Positions 24,773 through 34,277 are shown, counted from the stretch's first letter. The stretch is DNA of 64,000 nucleotides from Enterococcus sp. RIT-PI-f (GCF_001297065.1 NZ_LHOX01000015.1:367249-431248), one strand, 5' to 3'. The notes: generated from the letters alone by a model not told the origin. Program-made: numbers and translations.

Positions 24773-25766
24773 TCTACTTGAAATCCATCAACTATACAAG
24801 TCATTCTCTCATGATGGAGAAATGATTTTGAGAGGAATCGATTTGTCGATTAAAGAAAGTGAAAGTGTTGCAATCGTTGGCGAAAGCGGCTGCGGAAAAA
24901 CCACGCTCGGGAAAATCATTGTCGATATTCATCAACCAACGAAAGGCACAGTCACCTATCGTGGAAAGAATATTCGAGATATGAATAAGAAAGAGTACCG
25001 TGAATTCCGCTTAAAGGTTCAAATGGTACAGCAAGATTCTTTTGCAGCGCTTAATCCATACAAGACGATCTATCAATCGTTAAAGGCAGCAATTCTTGTA
25101 CATCGAATCGTAAAAAATGAAAAAGAAGCACGTCAGACTGTTAAAGCATTATTAGAGGATGTGGGGTTAACGCCTACATCACACTTTATCGATAAATTTC
25201 CGCATCAATTAAGTGGAGGGCAAAGGCAGCGCATCTTGATTGCTCGTGCGATTTCTGTAAAACCAGAAGTTATTGTTGCTGATGAACCAGTATCCATGGT
25301 CGATGTGTCATTAAGAATTTCCTTGTTAAAGCTACTTCGTAAGATGAATGAAAAGTATGGTATTTCTTTTGTATATATCACGCATGATTTGGCTACAGCA
25401 CGGTATATTTCGGACCACGGAAAATTAGTCGTTATGTATTTAGGAGAAATCGTTGAATCAGCAGATATCGCAACTGCAACAAGTAATCCGCTGCATCCAT
25501 ATTTTCGGGCTTTGATAGCGGCTGTACCAAAAGGAATCAATGTCGACCACCAACAGATGCCATCATTGCCACTAAAAGGGGTTGATATCCCCAATATCAA
25601 ACAATTACCTCAAGGCTGTATTTTTCATCCTCGCTGCATTTATGCGAAAGAAACTTGCAGTCAAAATAAACCATTGCTAAGGAATTGTCACAATGCGCAA
25701 GTTGCTTGCTTCTTCGCCGAAGAAATTGATAAGCAACAGCAAGCGAAGAATGGTGTTCCTCAATAA
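24765..25766 (+). CDS. ABC transporter ATP-binding protein, DppF-type
   Basis: A 333-residue second ATPase. It carries GESGCGKTT, LSGGQRQR and VIVADEPVSMVDVS, where the usual DEPTSALD is replaced by DEPVSMVD, a substitution common in sugar-linked members of this family. The Cys-rich tail (QGCIFHPRCIYAKETC) is present. It completes a five-part importer of binding protein, two permeases and two ATPases. A short gap leads to the DUF1861 gene. Confidence 0.95.
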   Translation: MSNLLEIHQLYKSFSHDGEMILRGIDLSIKESESVAIVGESGCGKTTLGKIIVDIHQPTKGTVTYRGKNIRDMNKKEYREFRLKVQMVQQDSFAALNPYKTIYQSLKAAILVHRIVKNEKEARQTVKALLEDVGLTPTSHFIDKFPHQLSGGQRQRILIARAISVKPEVIVADEPVSMVDVSLRISLLKLLRKMNEKYGISFVYITHDLATARYISDHGKLVVMYLGEIVESADIATATSNPLHPYFRALIAAVPKGINVDHQQMPSLPLKGVDIPNIKQLPQGCIFHPRCIYAKETCSQNKPLLRNCHNAQVACFFAEEIDKQQQAKNGVPQ

Positions 25767-25788
25767 CAACTCAAATAAGGAGATAAAA

Positions 25789-26685
25789 ATGATTCAAATC
25801 ACTGCTTTACTAGAAAAACATCGGTTGAACAATAAACAAGGTAATCCCCAAAAACTTACTTTTAAAGGTGTGGGAGACAAAGATGTTTACAATATTACTG
25901 CACCTTTCAAATTTAATCATCAAGAACTAATAGCGGGTCGTATCGAATCTCGATGTGATGAACAATCGATGATTGGTCTATTTATAGAAGAGGAAGAAAA
26001 TATCTGGAATTTGATACCAGAATCAATTTGTTTACCATTACAAGATCCGTTTATTACTTTTATTGATAACCAATTGATCTTAGGTGGCGTTGAGGTTCAA
26101 TTTGAAAGTGATCATGCACTATGGCGTACAGTCTTTTATCGACTAGTCACGATTCGTGAAGTAGAAAAAGTTTTTTCTGGACCCTGGGGAATGAAAGATT
26201 TGCGCATCAAGCAATTAGAAAATAATCAAATTCTAGTTTTAACGCGACCACAAGGAACTAAAGGTGGACGTGGCAAAATTGGTGGATGTGTCATCAATCA
26301 TTTGGATCAACTAACCATTCAAGTCATTGAAGCTGCACCATTACTAAATAACCAGTTTTCAGACGATGAATGGGGCGGCGCAAATGAAATTCATTGTATA
26401 GATGGTAAAGTCTTTGTTTTGGGACATATTGCGAATTTCGATGATATGGGAAATCGTCATTACTATGCTATGACGTTTGAATTAGATCTGGAAAATTTTG
26501 AGATTCTTTCTCCTAAAATTATTGCCGAACGAAAAGATTTTACAGATGGGCCTATGAAGAGAACCGACTTAGAAGATGTTGTGTTTAGCGGAGGGATTCA
26601 GTTCGTAGATAAACAAACAGTGATTTTTGCCGGAATCAGTGACGCTGGTGCCCAAAAATTAACAATAGAAAATCCATTTAGATAG
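25789..26685 (+). CDS. DUF1861-family protein
   Basis: A 298-residue protein that I assign to DUF1861 from its overall pattern (YNITAPF near the start, SGPWGMKDLRIKQL, RGKIGG, DEWGGANEIH, TDLEDVVFSGG). These proteins look like five-bladed beta-propellers distantly related to GH32/43/130 enzymes and are commonly encoded beside GH130. No activity is established that I know of. I placed the start at 25789, with AAGGAG 7 bp upstream; a longer frame from 25693 runs back over the end of the ATPase gene. No signal peptide is present, so it is cytoplasmic. It may bind or process the same mannoside as its neighbour. Confidence 0.8.
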   Translation: MIQITALLEKHRLNNKQGNPQKLTFKGVGDKDVYNITAPFKFNHQELIAGRIESRCDEQSMIGLFIEEEENIWNLIPESICLPLQDPFITFIDNQLILGGVEVQFESDHALWRTVFYRLVTIREVEKVFSGPWGMKDLRIKQLENNQILVLTRPQGTKGGRGKIGGCVINHLDQLTIQVIEAAPLLNNQFSDDEWGGANEIHCIDGKVFVLGHIANFDDMGNRHYYAMTFELDLENFEILSPKIIAERKDFTDGPMKRTDLEDVVFSGGIQFVDKQTVIFAGISDAGAQKLTIENPFR

Positions 26686-26696
26686 AAGGTAAGTAT

Positions 26697-27758
26697 ATGA
26701 AAATAGAACGGTTTAGCAATAATCCATTTATCACACCATCGGATATAAAACCACTTCATCAAGGGTTTGAAGTTGTTGGTACATTTAATGCAGGTGTTGC
26801 TGTGTATAAAGAAGAAATACTATTATTATTACGCGTCGCGGAACGACCAATCTCTGAAGAAGACAATGTGATTAAAATACCTGTATATGATTCCTTGAAA
26901 AAATCGGTGAACATTTATTCTTTTGATCGTCAGAATCATTTATACGACTTCGAAGATCCAAGAATGATTCGCAAAAAAGACAAACTAGATAGTTTTGTCT
27001 ATTTGACATCACTTTCTTATATTCGGATTGCAAGAAGTAAAGATGGGCATCAGTTCACGATCGATGACAAAGCATTCCTCTATCCGTTCAATGATTATCA
27101 GACGTATGGTATTGAAGATGCGCGCTGTACGAAAATCGGAGATGATTATTATATCAATTTTAGTTCTGTTTCGCCTGTAGGTGTCTGCGACTCTTTGGTG
27201 AGGACAAAAGACTTCAACGCTTATGAGGATTTAGGCAATATCTTTGCACCTGAAAATAAAGATGTTTTGATTTTTCCAGAGAAGATCAATGGTAAATATT
27301 ATGCGTTGCATCGTCCCTCATTAAAAAGTATTGGAAACTATGATATTTGGATTGCCTCTTCACCAGACTTGCAGAATTGGGGAAACCATGAACATCTATT
27401 GAGTGTGAGAGAAGATAGTTGGGAAAGTGGTCGTATCGGCGGAGGGTTAGTCCCAATCAAAACGGATAAGGGATGGCTAGTCATTTATCATGGTGCAACT
27501 CCTGAGCACCGATATTGCATGGGTGCAGCGCTGCTAGATTTAGATGACCCTACGATCGTATTGAAACGCAGCAAGAAGCCAATTATGGAACCTGATGCGT
27601 CATATGAAAAAAATGGCTTTTTTGGTGATGTTGTTTTTGGCTGTGGCGGGATCGTTGAAGGGGATCAATTGACCATGTATTATGGCGTAGCTGATACGTC
27701 TATGGCGGGATGTACATTATCGATTCAAGCTGTTTTACGGCAACTTGACGAGGACTAA
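26697..27758 (+). CDS. GH130-family glycoside phosphorylase or hydrolase
   Basis: A 353-residue cytoplasmic enzyme of the GH130 five-bladed propeller family, which acts on beta-mannosides and usually releases mannose-1-phosphate by phosphorolysis. Visible landmarks are NPFITPSDIKP, FNAGVAVYKEEILLLLRVAER, DFEDPRMI, YGIEDARCT (the region of the catalytic acid), and IGGGLVPIKTDKGWLVIYHG. Some GH130 subfamilies hydrolyse instead, and I cannot separate the two by eye. The tight operon with a phosphohexomutase favours phosphorolysis: mannose-1-phosphate would be converted to mannose-6-phosphate. Its stop overlaps the mutase start. Confidence 0.88.
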   Translation: MKIERFSNNPFITPSDIKPLHQGFEVVGTFNAGVAVYKEEILLLLRVAERPISEEDNVIKIPVYDSLKKSVNIYSFDRQNHLYDFEDPRMIRKKDKLDSFVYLTSLSYIRIARSKDGHQFTIDDKAFLYPFNDYQTYGIEDARCTKIGDDYYINFSSVSPVGVCDSLVRTKDFNAYEDLGNIFAPENKDVLIFPEKINGKYYALHRPSLKSIGNYDIWIASSPDLQNWGNHEHLLSVREDSWESGRIGGGLVPIKTDKGWLVIYHGATPEHRYCMGAALLDLDDPTIVLKRSKKPIMEPDASYEKNGFFGDVVFGCGGIVEGDQLTMYYGVADTSMAGCTLSIQAVLRQLDED

Positions 27759-29479
27759 TGATGATGTGGAAAGAGAAATGTGAAGAGTGGTCCGTGGATC
27801 CGGTATTAAATCCTGACTTTAAGAATCAACTAGCAACAATGGTTGATCTTAAGGAGATGGAAGATCGATTTTACAAATATTTAGACTTTGGAACAGGCGG
27901 AATGCGTGGAGAGATCGGTGTCGGCATCAACCGAATCAATGAATACACGATCAAACGCGTCGCGCTGGGATTAGCCAAATATGTTGTTGAATCAAATGGG
28001 ACAGAGTCCGGCGTGGTGATTTCGTATGACAATCGACACCTTTCAAAGGAATTTGCTGAATGGACAGCTTGTGTTTTGGCTAGTAATAAAATCAAAGTCT
28101 TTTTATCAGATCGATTGCGTCCGACGCCTGAACTGTCATTTATGGTGCGGGAGCTTCAGGCATGTGCAGGAGTGATGATTACAGCAAGTCATAATCCAAA
28201 ACAATATAATGGATTTAAAGTCTATGGCGCAGATGGCGGGCAAATCACGTTGGAAACAGCCGATCGCCTGACTGATATTTTAACAACGATCACAAATGAA
28301 CTGATGATTCAGACACCATCTTTGTCGCACTTTCTGACAGAACAACAAGTTGAATATGTCACTGAACAAATGGATGCAAAGTATCTAACACATTTGATGC
28401 AAGTGACACAGAGCAAAGAAAAAGTGAAAAAACACGGTGCAGAGGTTTCTATAGTCTACACAGCACTTCATGGTGCAGGAAATCATTTGATGCAAGAAGC
28501 ATGTCAAAAGATAGGTTTTTCCAATGTGCATGTTGTTGCAAAACAAGCATTACCTGACCCTGATTTTTCAACTGTTCTTTCACCAAATCCAGAAGACCCA
28601 AAGGCGTTTGACTTGGCTATCAAGGATGCGCAAATGTGTAGAGGGAAAATTATTTTTGCGACTGATCCGGATGCCGATAGGTTAGGTGTTGTTGTGATGA
28701 GAGAAGGGGAACCATACTTTTTGAATGGGAATCAAATAGGGGTGCTGTTATTAGATTATTTGATCAAAGAGAAGCAACGACAAAAACAAGCACTATCTGA
28801 TTATTTTATTGCTAAAACGATTGTAACTTCTGATTTAGGCGAAAACATCGCCAAACATTATGGTATAGAAACCAGAAACACATTAACTGGGTTTAAATTT
28901 ATTGGCGAACAAATCCAAAAATCTGAAGAGGAACATGACAAAACATTTTTGTTAGGTTTTGAAGAAAGCTATGGCTATTTGATTGCACCTTTCGTAAGGG
29001 ATAAGGATGCGATCCAAGCGGCAGTCTTGTTGGCAGAAGTTGCCCTCGATTGCACTTTATCAGGTGAAGATTTGATTGACCGGTTGGATGGCATCTCGCG
29101 CATTTTCGGCTATTATCAAGAGCATTTGGAAACCATTTCGTTTAAAGGAAAAGACGGTCTTAAGGCGATGAATCAACAGCTTGAAATGTTGCGTGCACAT
29201 CCTATTGAAGCGCTAGGTTCGTTTGAGCTTTCAGAGAAAGAAGACTATCTGCTCTCAGAAAGCTTTGCACCCTCAGGTGTGGTTAGACCGTTGACCTTAC
29301 CAAAATCGAACGTCTTAAAGTACCGTTTCACTGATGGTTCTTGGATCTGCTTAAGACCTTCAGGGACTGAACCGAAGTTCAAGATTTATTATTCGGTCAA
29401 TGCCCAGACGGAAGAAGATGCGGCAGAGAAGTTAAAAAAATTGAAGAACGATTTTCAAATGTTTATGGAAAAACTTTGA
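27758..29479 (+). CDS. Phosphoglucomutase/phosphomannomutase
   Basis: A 573-residue alpha-D-phosphohexomutase. The catalytic serine loop TASHNPKQYNG, the magnesium loop DPDADRLG, the sugar loop GFEESYGYL and the phosphate loop RPSGTEPK are all present and in order. Length matches the long PgcA-type group. It begins TAATGATGATG, overlapping the GH130 stop, and so is the last gene of the operon. In this context it would interconvert mannose-1-phosphate (or glucose-1-phosphate) with the 6-phosphate and so feed glycolysis. Confidence 0.94.
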   Translation: MMMWKEKCEEWSVDPVLNPDFKNQLATMVDLKEMEDRFYKYLDFGTGGMRGEIGVGINRINEYTIKRVALGLAKYVVESNGTESGVVISYDNRHLSKEFAEWTACVLASNKIKVFLSDRLRPTPELSFMVRELQACAGVMITASHNPKQYNGFKVYGADGGQITLETADRLTDILTTITNELMIQTPSLSHFLTEQQVEYVTEQMDAKYLTHLMQVTQSKEKVKKHGAEVSIVYTALHGAGNHLMQEACQKIGFSNVHVVAKQALPDPDFSTVLSPNPEDPKAFDLAIKDAQMCRGKIIFATDPDADRLGVVVMREGEPYFLNGNQIGVLLLDYLIKEKQRQKQALSDYFIAKTIVTSDLGENIAKHYGIETRNTLTGFKFIGEQIQKSEEEHDKTFLLGFEESYGYLIAPFVRDKDAIQAAVLLAEVALDCTLSGEDLIDRLDGISRIFGYYQEHLETISFKGKDGLKAMNQQLEMLRAHPIEALGSFELSEKEDYLLSESFAPSGVVRPLTLPKSNVLKYRFTDGSWICLRPSGTEPKFKIYYSVNAQTEEDAAEKLKKLKNDFQMFMEKL

Positions 29480-29593
29480 TATGAATCAAAAAAACAGATC
29501 GCGCTTGTATAATAGTTTGCGTCAAAAATCAGGGGCGATAAAGTAGTGCGCTTAGAAATAGAAAAATTCCAAGAATGATAATCGATAATAGAT

Positions 29594-29636
29594 AAGCAGT
29601 GTAGTGCCATTCAAGTGGTATTATACTGCTTTTTCT
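29594..29636 (+). terminator. Rho-independent terminator of the mannoside operon
   Basis: A 16-bp stem (29594-29609 with 29616-29631, including three G-U pairs) with a six-base loop is followed by Ts. Confidence 0.8.
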
Positions 29637-29647
29637 TGTTTAAAATA

Positions 29648-29666
29648 GTTCATATTCAGTTCATAT
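29648..29666 (+). promoter_or_regulatory. Direct repeat, probable response-regulator binding site
   Basis: GTTCATAT occurs at 29648-29655 and again at 29659-29666, exactly 11 bp apart. That spacing is typical for tandem OmpR-family binding. A possible -10 box TATACA follows at 29686-29691, without a good -35, as expected for an activated promoter. It precedes the ABC/two-component operon. Confidence 0.5.
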
Positions 29667-29802
29667 ATGGAAATTAAAATGGAAGTATACAGAAAATAAT
29701 TAAAAAAATAGGATACATGATGATCTAACGATTTCATGGCTTTGATCAAATGTGTTTGAGTGGAACAAAATATTTTGTGCATATTAAGGAGTGTATTGAG
29801 AA

Positions 29803-30726
29803 ATGAATGTAATCGATGTAAAGGATTTAACGAAAGATTATGGGAATGGAAGAGGTATTTTTAATGTATCTTTTCAGATAGATAAAGGAGAAGTATTTGG
29901 TTTTTTGGGTCCTAACGGTGCCGGTAAGACGACGACGATTCGTCACCTTATGGGTTTTTCTGCATCGCAGAAAGGATGGGCAAATATAAATGGACTGGAT
30001 GCTAGAAAACAGTCTGCTGAAATATTAAAAAATGTAGGCTATCTTCCTGGGGAAATAGCCTTACCAGAAGGATTAACTGGGGCGGAGTTTATACAAATGA
30101 TGCAAGGTCTACAAAAAAAAACAAATCCTTCCCGATTGAAATATCTGCTAGATTTGTTCGAATTAGATCCAAGAGGAAAAACTAAACGAATGAGTTTAGG
30201 GAATAAGCGGAAACTAGCTGTTGTGGCTGCATTTATGGCAGATCCAGATGTTTTGTTATTAGATGAGCCAACGAGTGGACTCGATCCTGTCATGCAAGAG
30301 CGATTTATCGATTTTATGAAAGAAGAGAAAAAACGTGGAAAAACAATCTTACTATCGAGTCATATCTTTAGCGAAGTTGATGCGGTCTGTGATCGCATCG
30401 CTATTATCAAAGAAGGGAAAATTGTCTCCACAGTCGTAGCAGATGATATACGTCATAAGAAAGAAAAAACATTTGTCATTCGATTCGGTAATGACAAAGA
30501 TTATAAAGCATTTCAAACAGAGAGAGTCTTGCAAACAAATATTGTAGATCAGGAACAAAGGGTGCTCTTAGTGAAAATCAATGAATCTAAAAATCTTACT
30601 TCAGATAGTGAAATGAATCAGTTGATAAGGAGTTTAGCTAAGTACAAGGTAGTTAGTTTTAAAGAAGAAAAATTTACATTAAAGAATCACTTTATGCGTT
30701 TTTATGAAAAAGAGCAAACACTTTAA
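29803..30726 (+). CDS. ABC transporter ATP-binding protein (BcrA/CcmA-like), first copy
   Basis: A 307-residue ATPase with Walker A GPNGAGKTT, the signature region RMSLGNKRKLAVV and Walker B VLLLDEPTSGLDP. The C-terminal 90 residues form an accessory domain. It belongs to the group of drug or antimicrobial-peptide exporters and has no permease gene of its own. It is related to the next ATPase but clearly not identical. AAGGAG precedes the ATG. It heads a run of five genes ending in a sensor kinase. Confidence 0.92.
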   Translation: MNVIDVKDLTKDYGNGRGIFNVSFQIDKGEVFGFLGPNGAGKTTTIRHLMGFSASQKGWANINGLDARKQSAEILKNVGYLPGEIALPEGLTGAEFIQMMQGLQKKTNPSRLKYLLDLFELDPRGKTKRMSLGNKRKLAVVAAFMADPDVLLLDEPTSGLDPVMQERFIDFMKEEKKRGKTILLSSHIFSEVDAVCDRIAIIKEGKIVSTVVADDIRHKKEKTFVIRFGNDKDYKAFQTERVLQTNIVDQEQRVLLVKINESKNLTSDSEMNQLIRSLAKYKVVSFKEEKFTLKNHFMRFYEKEQTL

Positions 30727-30790
30727 GTTTTTATATCGCAGATTGTCATAACTGAATTATAAGGCTGTACTTAGAACAGGAGGACAAATA

Positions 30791-31699
30791 ATGACAAATA
30801 TGATTCAAATAAAGAAATTGACGAAAGATTATGGAGAGAATCGAGGTATTTTTGATATTGAATTAGAAGTAAAAAAAGGAGAAGTTTTTGGTTTAGTCGG
30901 TATTAATGGAAGTGGGAAAACAACTATGATTCGTCATCTAATGGGTTTTCTTCATGCAGATGCAGGAACTTGCTTCATTCAAGGTAAAAATTGCTGGAAT
31001 AAAGCAGCAGACTTAAAGAGAGAAGTAGCTTATATTCCAGGAGAAATATCATTTCCGGATATTGGAAGTGGTAATCGTTTTTTTGAATTACAAGCGGAAT
31101 ACCTCCATCTTCCGCACTCAGGAAAAATAAAAGAGTTGACAGACCGTTTTGCTCTAGACCCGTCTGCAAATTTGAAGCGCATGAGTAAAGGGATGAAGCA
31201 AAAAACTGCAATTGTGAATGCTTTTATGTCAGATGCTGATATTTTTCTATTGGATGAGCCAACAACAGGGTTGGATCCACTTATGCAAAAAGTATTTACA
31301 AATTTAATTTTAGAAGAAAAGCATAAAGGGAAGACTATTTTCATGTCGAGCCATATGTTTGATGAACTGGAAGAAACCTGTGATCGGGTCGCATTTCTAA
31401 AAAATGGTCGCATTATTGATGTCGTAAAAATGTCGGAAATTAAGGGAAATGAGCGAATAAAAGAATATAAGATTGAATTTTTCCAAAAAGAAGACTATCT
31501 AAAGTTTATACAAAAAGATTTTGAAATCAAGAGAACCCAAGATGAATACAATCAGGTTACTATTCGAATTTCAGATGATGATCTTGGCGAATTGTTTCAG
31601 TGTTTGAGAAAAGTAAATATTAAATTTATTACGCAAATCCCACAAACATTAGAGCGTTATTTCAATGAAAAATATAACAAGTCGGAGGAGAAAAAATAA
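30791..31699 (+). CDS. ABC transporter ATP-binding protein (BcrA/CcmA-like), second copy
   Basis: A 302-residue ATPase with GINGSGKTT, RMSKGMKQKTA and IFLLDEPTTGLDP. It shares the opening pattern (KKLTKDYGENRGIFDIELEVKKGEVFG) with the upstream ATPase, which suggests an old duplication. AGGAGG precedes the ATG. The stop overlaps the start of the permease gene, so this is the ATPase most directly coupled to that permease. Confidence 0.93.
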   Translation: MTNMIQIKKLTKDYGENRGIFDIELEVKKGEVFGLVGINGSGKTTMIRHLMGFLHADAGTCFIQGKNCWNKAADLKREVAYIPGEISFPDIGSGNRFFELQAEYLHLPHSGKIKELTDRFALDPSANLKRMSKGMKQKTAIVNAFMSDADIFLLDEPTTGLDPLMQKVFTNLILEEKHKGKTIFMSSHMFDELEETCDRVAFLKNGRIIDVVKMSEIKGNERIKEYKIEFFQKEDYLKFIQKDFEIKRTQDEYNQVTIRISDDDLGELFQCLRKVNIKFITQIPQTLERYFNEKYNKSEEKK

Positions 31700-32415
31700 T
31701 GATAAGCAAACCTTTACTGAAACAAACGATTAGAGAAAATTGGATGTTGTGGCTTGTACTGACTCTGGTTCAAGCAGTATTATTATTGATACTAGGTGCA
31801 ATCGCAAATGTGGCAGCAACGGGAGTTGCATATTATAACATGCTACCTGAAATATTATCGGCGATCTATGTTATCATTACAGGGAATAAGTTAATTGCCG
31901 CTCAAGTAGATAAAGGAACACTTGCATATGTGCTATCTACGCCAATCAAGAGAACAACGGTTGCAATTACACAAGCCTTCTATCTTGTAGGATCTTTGTT
32001 TTTTATGTCTATAATAAGCGCAGGTACGCATTTGATTGCGACACAATTTTTGAATAGCGGACTTTCGAGTGATGATTTCGGCATTATTGTTAAGTTGAAT
32101 TTGGGTGTATGGGTGCTATCTTTGGCTTACGGTGGAATTTGCTATCTGGCGTCATGTGTATTTAATCTTTCGAAGTATGCGATTGCAGTAGGTGGAGGGA
32201 TTGTAGGTGTCTCTTTACTTCTGCCGATTATCAGTATGTTTAGTGATAAATTTGATTTTCTTAAGAATTTTAGCTTATCCGCATTATTTGACGCACCAAC
32301 AATTATTTCCGGTAGCAGTGATTATATTGCAAATTTTGTGATTTTGGCAGTTATTGGATTTATGGGGATCCTTGTAGGTAGTCAAATATTTGTAAAGAAA
32401 GATTTGCCTTTATAA
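31699..32415 (+). CDS. ABC-2 type transporter permease
   Basis: A 238-residue membrane protein with about six hydrophobic segments (near residues 18-40, 45-65, 88-110, 135-155, 160-180 and 212-230) and few polar loops. Such compact permeases pair with BcrA-type ATPases and export hydrophobic peptides or lipids. It overlaps the upstream ATPase gene by one base. The substrate is unknown; the adjacent two-component system suggests a response to a cell-envelope toxin. Confidence 0.85.
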   Translation: MISKPLLKQTIRENWMLWLVLTLVQAVLLLILGAIANVAATGVAYYNMLPEILSAIYVIITGNKLIAAQVDKGTLAYVLSTPIKRTTVAITQAFYLVGSLFFMSIISAGTHLIATQFLNSGLSSDDFGIIVKLNLGVWVLSLAYGGICYLASCVFNLSKYAIAVGGGIVGVSLLLPIISMFSDKFDFLKNFSLSALFDAPTIISGSSDYIANFVILAVIGFMGILVGSQIFVKKDLPL

Positions 32416-32468
32416 ATACTTGGTTGTATTTTGTCATAGTTATCATTTTTTGGAAAGGGGTATAAAGA

Positions 32469-33152
32469 ATGGCAGTAATAATGGTTGTTGAAGATGATGA
32501 GAATATTAAAAAACTGATGGTAATGTATTTGAATCGTGAAGGATACCAAGTAATAGAAGCCAATGACGGTTCAGCTGCATTGAAAATGTTGGCACATACT
32601 AACATTGATTTGATGGTCTCGGATATTGCAATGCCTAGCATAGATGGCTATTCATTGACTCAGTCTATAAGAGATGCGCATTACGACTTTCCAATTATGA
32701 TGGTTACAGCTAAGGAACGTTTTGAGGATAAAAAAAGAGGTTTTCTTTCCGGTGCAGATGACTATATGGTTAAGCCGATTGATTTAGAAGAGATGGTTTT
32801 GCGGGTTTCTGCCCTCTTGCGAAGGGCCAAAATAAACGCGGATAATAAAATTGAATTTGGAGAAGTTTTGCTGGATAAAGAATCACTAGTTGTTAGAACG
32901 GCAAATCAGACATATAATCTTCCGCAAAAGGAATTTATGTTATTGTTTAAATTATTAAGTTATCCGTCGAAAATATTTACACGGCAAGAATTAATGGAAG
33001 ATATTTGGGGCTATGATTCCGAAACTGATTATAGGACAATTGATGTACATATCAAACGTTTAAGAGATAAATTTGGCCAAACGCCTGATTTTTCTATAGA
33101 AACGGTCAAAGGATTAGGATATAGGTCGGTGAAAAAAGATGAAACTTCGTAA
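32469..33152 (+). CDS. OmpR/PhoB-family response regulator
   Basis: A 227-residue regulator. The receiver domain (residues 1-115) has the acidic pocket in VVEDDENIK, the phosphorylation Asp in LMVSDIAMPSIDG, and K in DDYMVKPID. The C-terminal winged helix shows QKEFMLLFKLLSYPSKIFTRQELMEDIWGYD and RTIDVHIKRLRDKF. GGAAAGGGG precedes the ATG. It overlaps the kinase gene by 14 bp, and the 11-bp-spaced repeat before the operon is its likely target. Confidence 0.95.
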   Translation: MAVIMVVEDDENIKKLMVMYLNREGYQVIEANDGSAALKMLAHTNIDLMVSDIAMPSIDGYSLTQSIRDAHYDFPIMMVTAKERFEDKKRGFLSGADDYMVKPIDLEEMVLRVSALLRRAKINADNKIEFGEVLLDKESLVVRTANQTYNLPQKEFMLLFKLLSYPSKIFTRQELMEDIWGYDSETDYRTIDVHIKRLRDKFGQTPDFSIETVKGLGYRSVKKDETS

Positions 33153-34173
33153 TATAATTAACAAATCAATCTATTCAAAGTTGGCGTTTGTATTTCTGAG
33201 TATATGGTGGTTTTTTAATTTGATCACATTAGGAATGATTATAGGCGTAGTGACCGGGGAGAGTAGGCAGGAATTACATCAATTCGTTGGGCTTATTTTT
33301 ATTAATAATGCTGTCATTGGTACATTGGTTTTACTCTTGGCTTTACGAACTATCGTCAAACCAATCAAGCAGTTATCTGAAGCTGCAAGAAGTGTAGCTA
33401 ATGGTGACTTTGAGGTAAATGTTGATTTAAAAAATAAAGACGAAATTGGTCAACTTGCCCTAGAATTTAATCAAATGGTCCAAGAAATCAATAGCATTGA
33501 TAAAATGCGAAAAGATTTTGTATCAAATGTATCTCATGAGTTTCGTACGCCAATTACATCAATAAGTGCATATGCAAAGTTAATAGAAATGAGCGCCTCT
33601 AGTGGCATGGAAACAAAGGAATACGCACAAGCAATTTTAGCAGAAAGTGATAGACTTACCCATTTATCAACAAATCTTTTAAGATTATCGGAAATTGAAA
33701 ACAAAGTATTCCGCTCTACGAATAAATTTTCTCTTGACGAGCAAATTAGACAAGCTATTTTAACCCTTGAACCACAATGGTCCAAAAAGAAAATGGATTT
33801 GAGTATTGATTTGGATTCAATAGAGTATCGGGGGGACGAGGAATTGCTTTATCAAGTATGGCTGAATTTGATTCAGAATGCCATCAAATTTTCAAACCTG
33901 AGGGGGAGATTGAGTGTATCGCTTAAAATAAAAAATGAGAAAATTGATGTTACCATACAAGATTCTGGAACGGGAATCGAGAAAAGTGATATCCCTCAAA
34001 TTTTTGACCGCTTTTACCAAGGAAACACATCCAAAAAAAATCAAGGGAGTGGATTAGGTTTATCTATTGTTCAAAAAATCATAGAACAAGAAGAAGGCAA
34101 TCTTTCAGTTTTAAGTGAAATCGATAAAGGAACTAAAATTACTGTTACCTTAAATAGATTCAATGACAATTGA
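33139..34173 (+). CDS. Sensor histidine kinase with HAMP domain
   Basis: A 344-residue membrane kinase. Two transmembrane segments near residues 13-40 and 48-68 enclose only a short extracellular loop, so it is an intramembrane-sensing type. A HAMP domain follows (to about 120), then the H box FVSNVSHEFRTPITS and the ATPase boxes NLIQNAIKFSN, DSGTGIEKSDIPQIFDRFYQ and GSGLGLSIVQKI. The small sensor loop is typical of kinases that detect cell-envelope antibiotics together with an ABC transporter, which fits the adjacent genes. Confidence 0.95.
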   Translation: MKLRNIINKSIYSKLAFVFLSIWWFFNLITLGMIIGVVTGESRQELHQFVGLIFINNAVIGTLVLLLALRTIVKPIKQLSEAARSVANGDFEVNVDLKNKDEIGQLALEFNQMVQEINSIDKMRKDFVSNVSHEFRTPITSISAYAKLIEMSASSGMETKEYAQAILAESDRLTHLSTNLLRLSEIENKVFRSTNKFSLDEQIRQAILTLEPQWSKKKMDLSIDLDSIEYRGDEELLYQVWLNLIQNAIKFSNLRGRLSVSLKIKNEKIDVTIQDSGTGIEKSDIPQIFDRFYQGNTSKKNQGSGLGLSIVQKIIEQEEGNLSVLSEIDKGTKITVTLNRFNDN

Positions 34174-34233
34174 AGATTTCTTTCAGAATAAAGCTAAAAA
34201 AGGGAATATAGATGTATATATAAGGAATAGTAT

Positions 34234-34277
34234 GGAGAGAAGGAATGTTACATCATTTCTTTCTCTCCTTTATTTTT
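34234..34277 (+). terminator. Terminator after the sensor kinase
   Basis: GGAGAGAAGGAATG pairs with CATTTCTTTCTCTCC (one bulge), followed by a T-rich tract. Confidence 0.7.
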
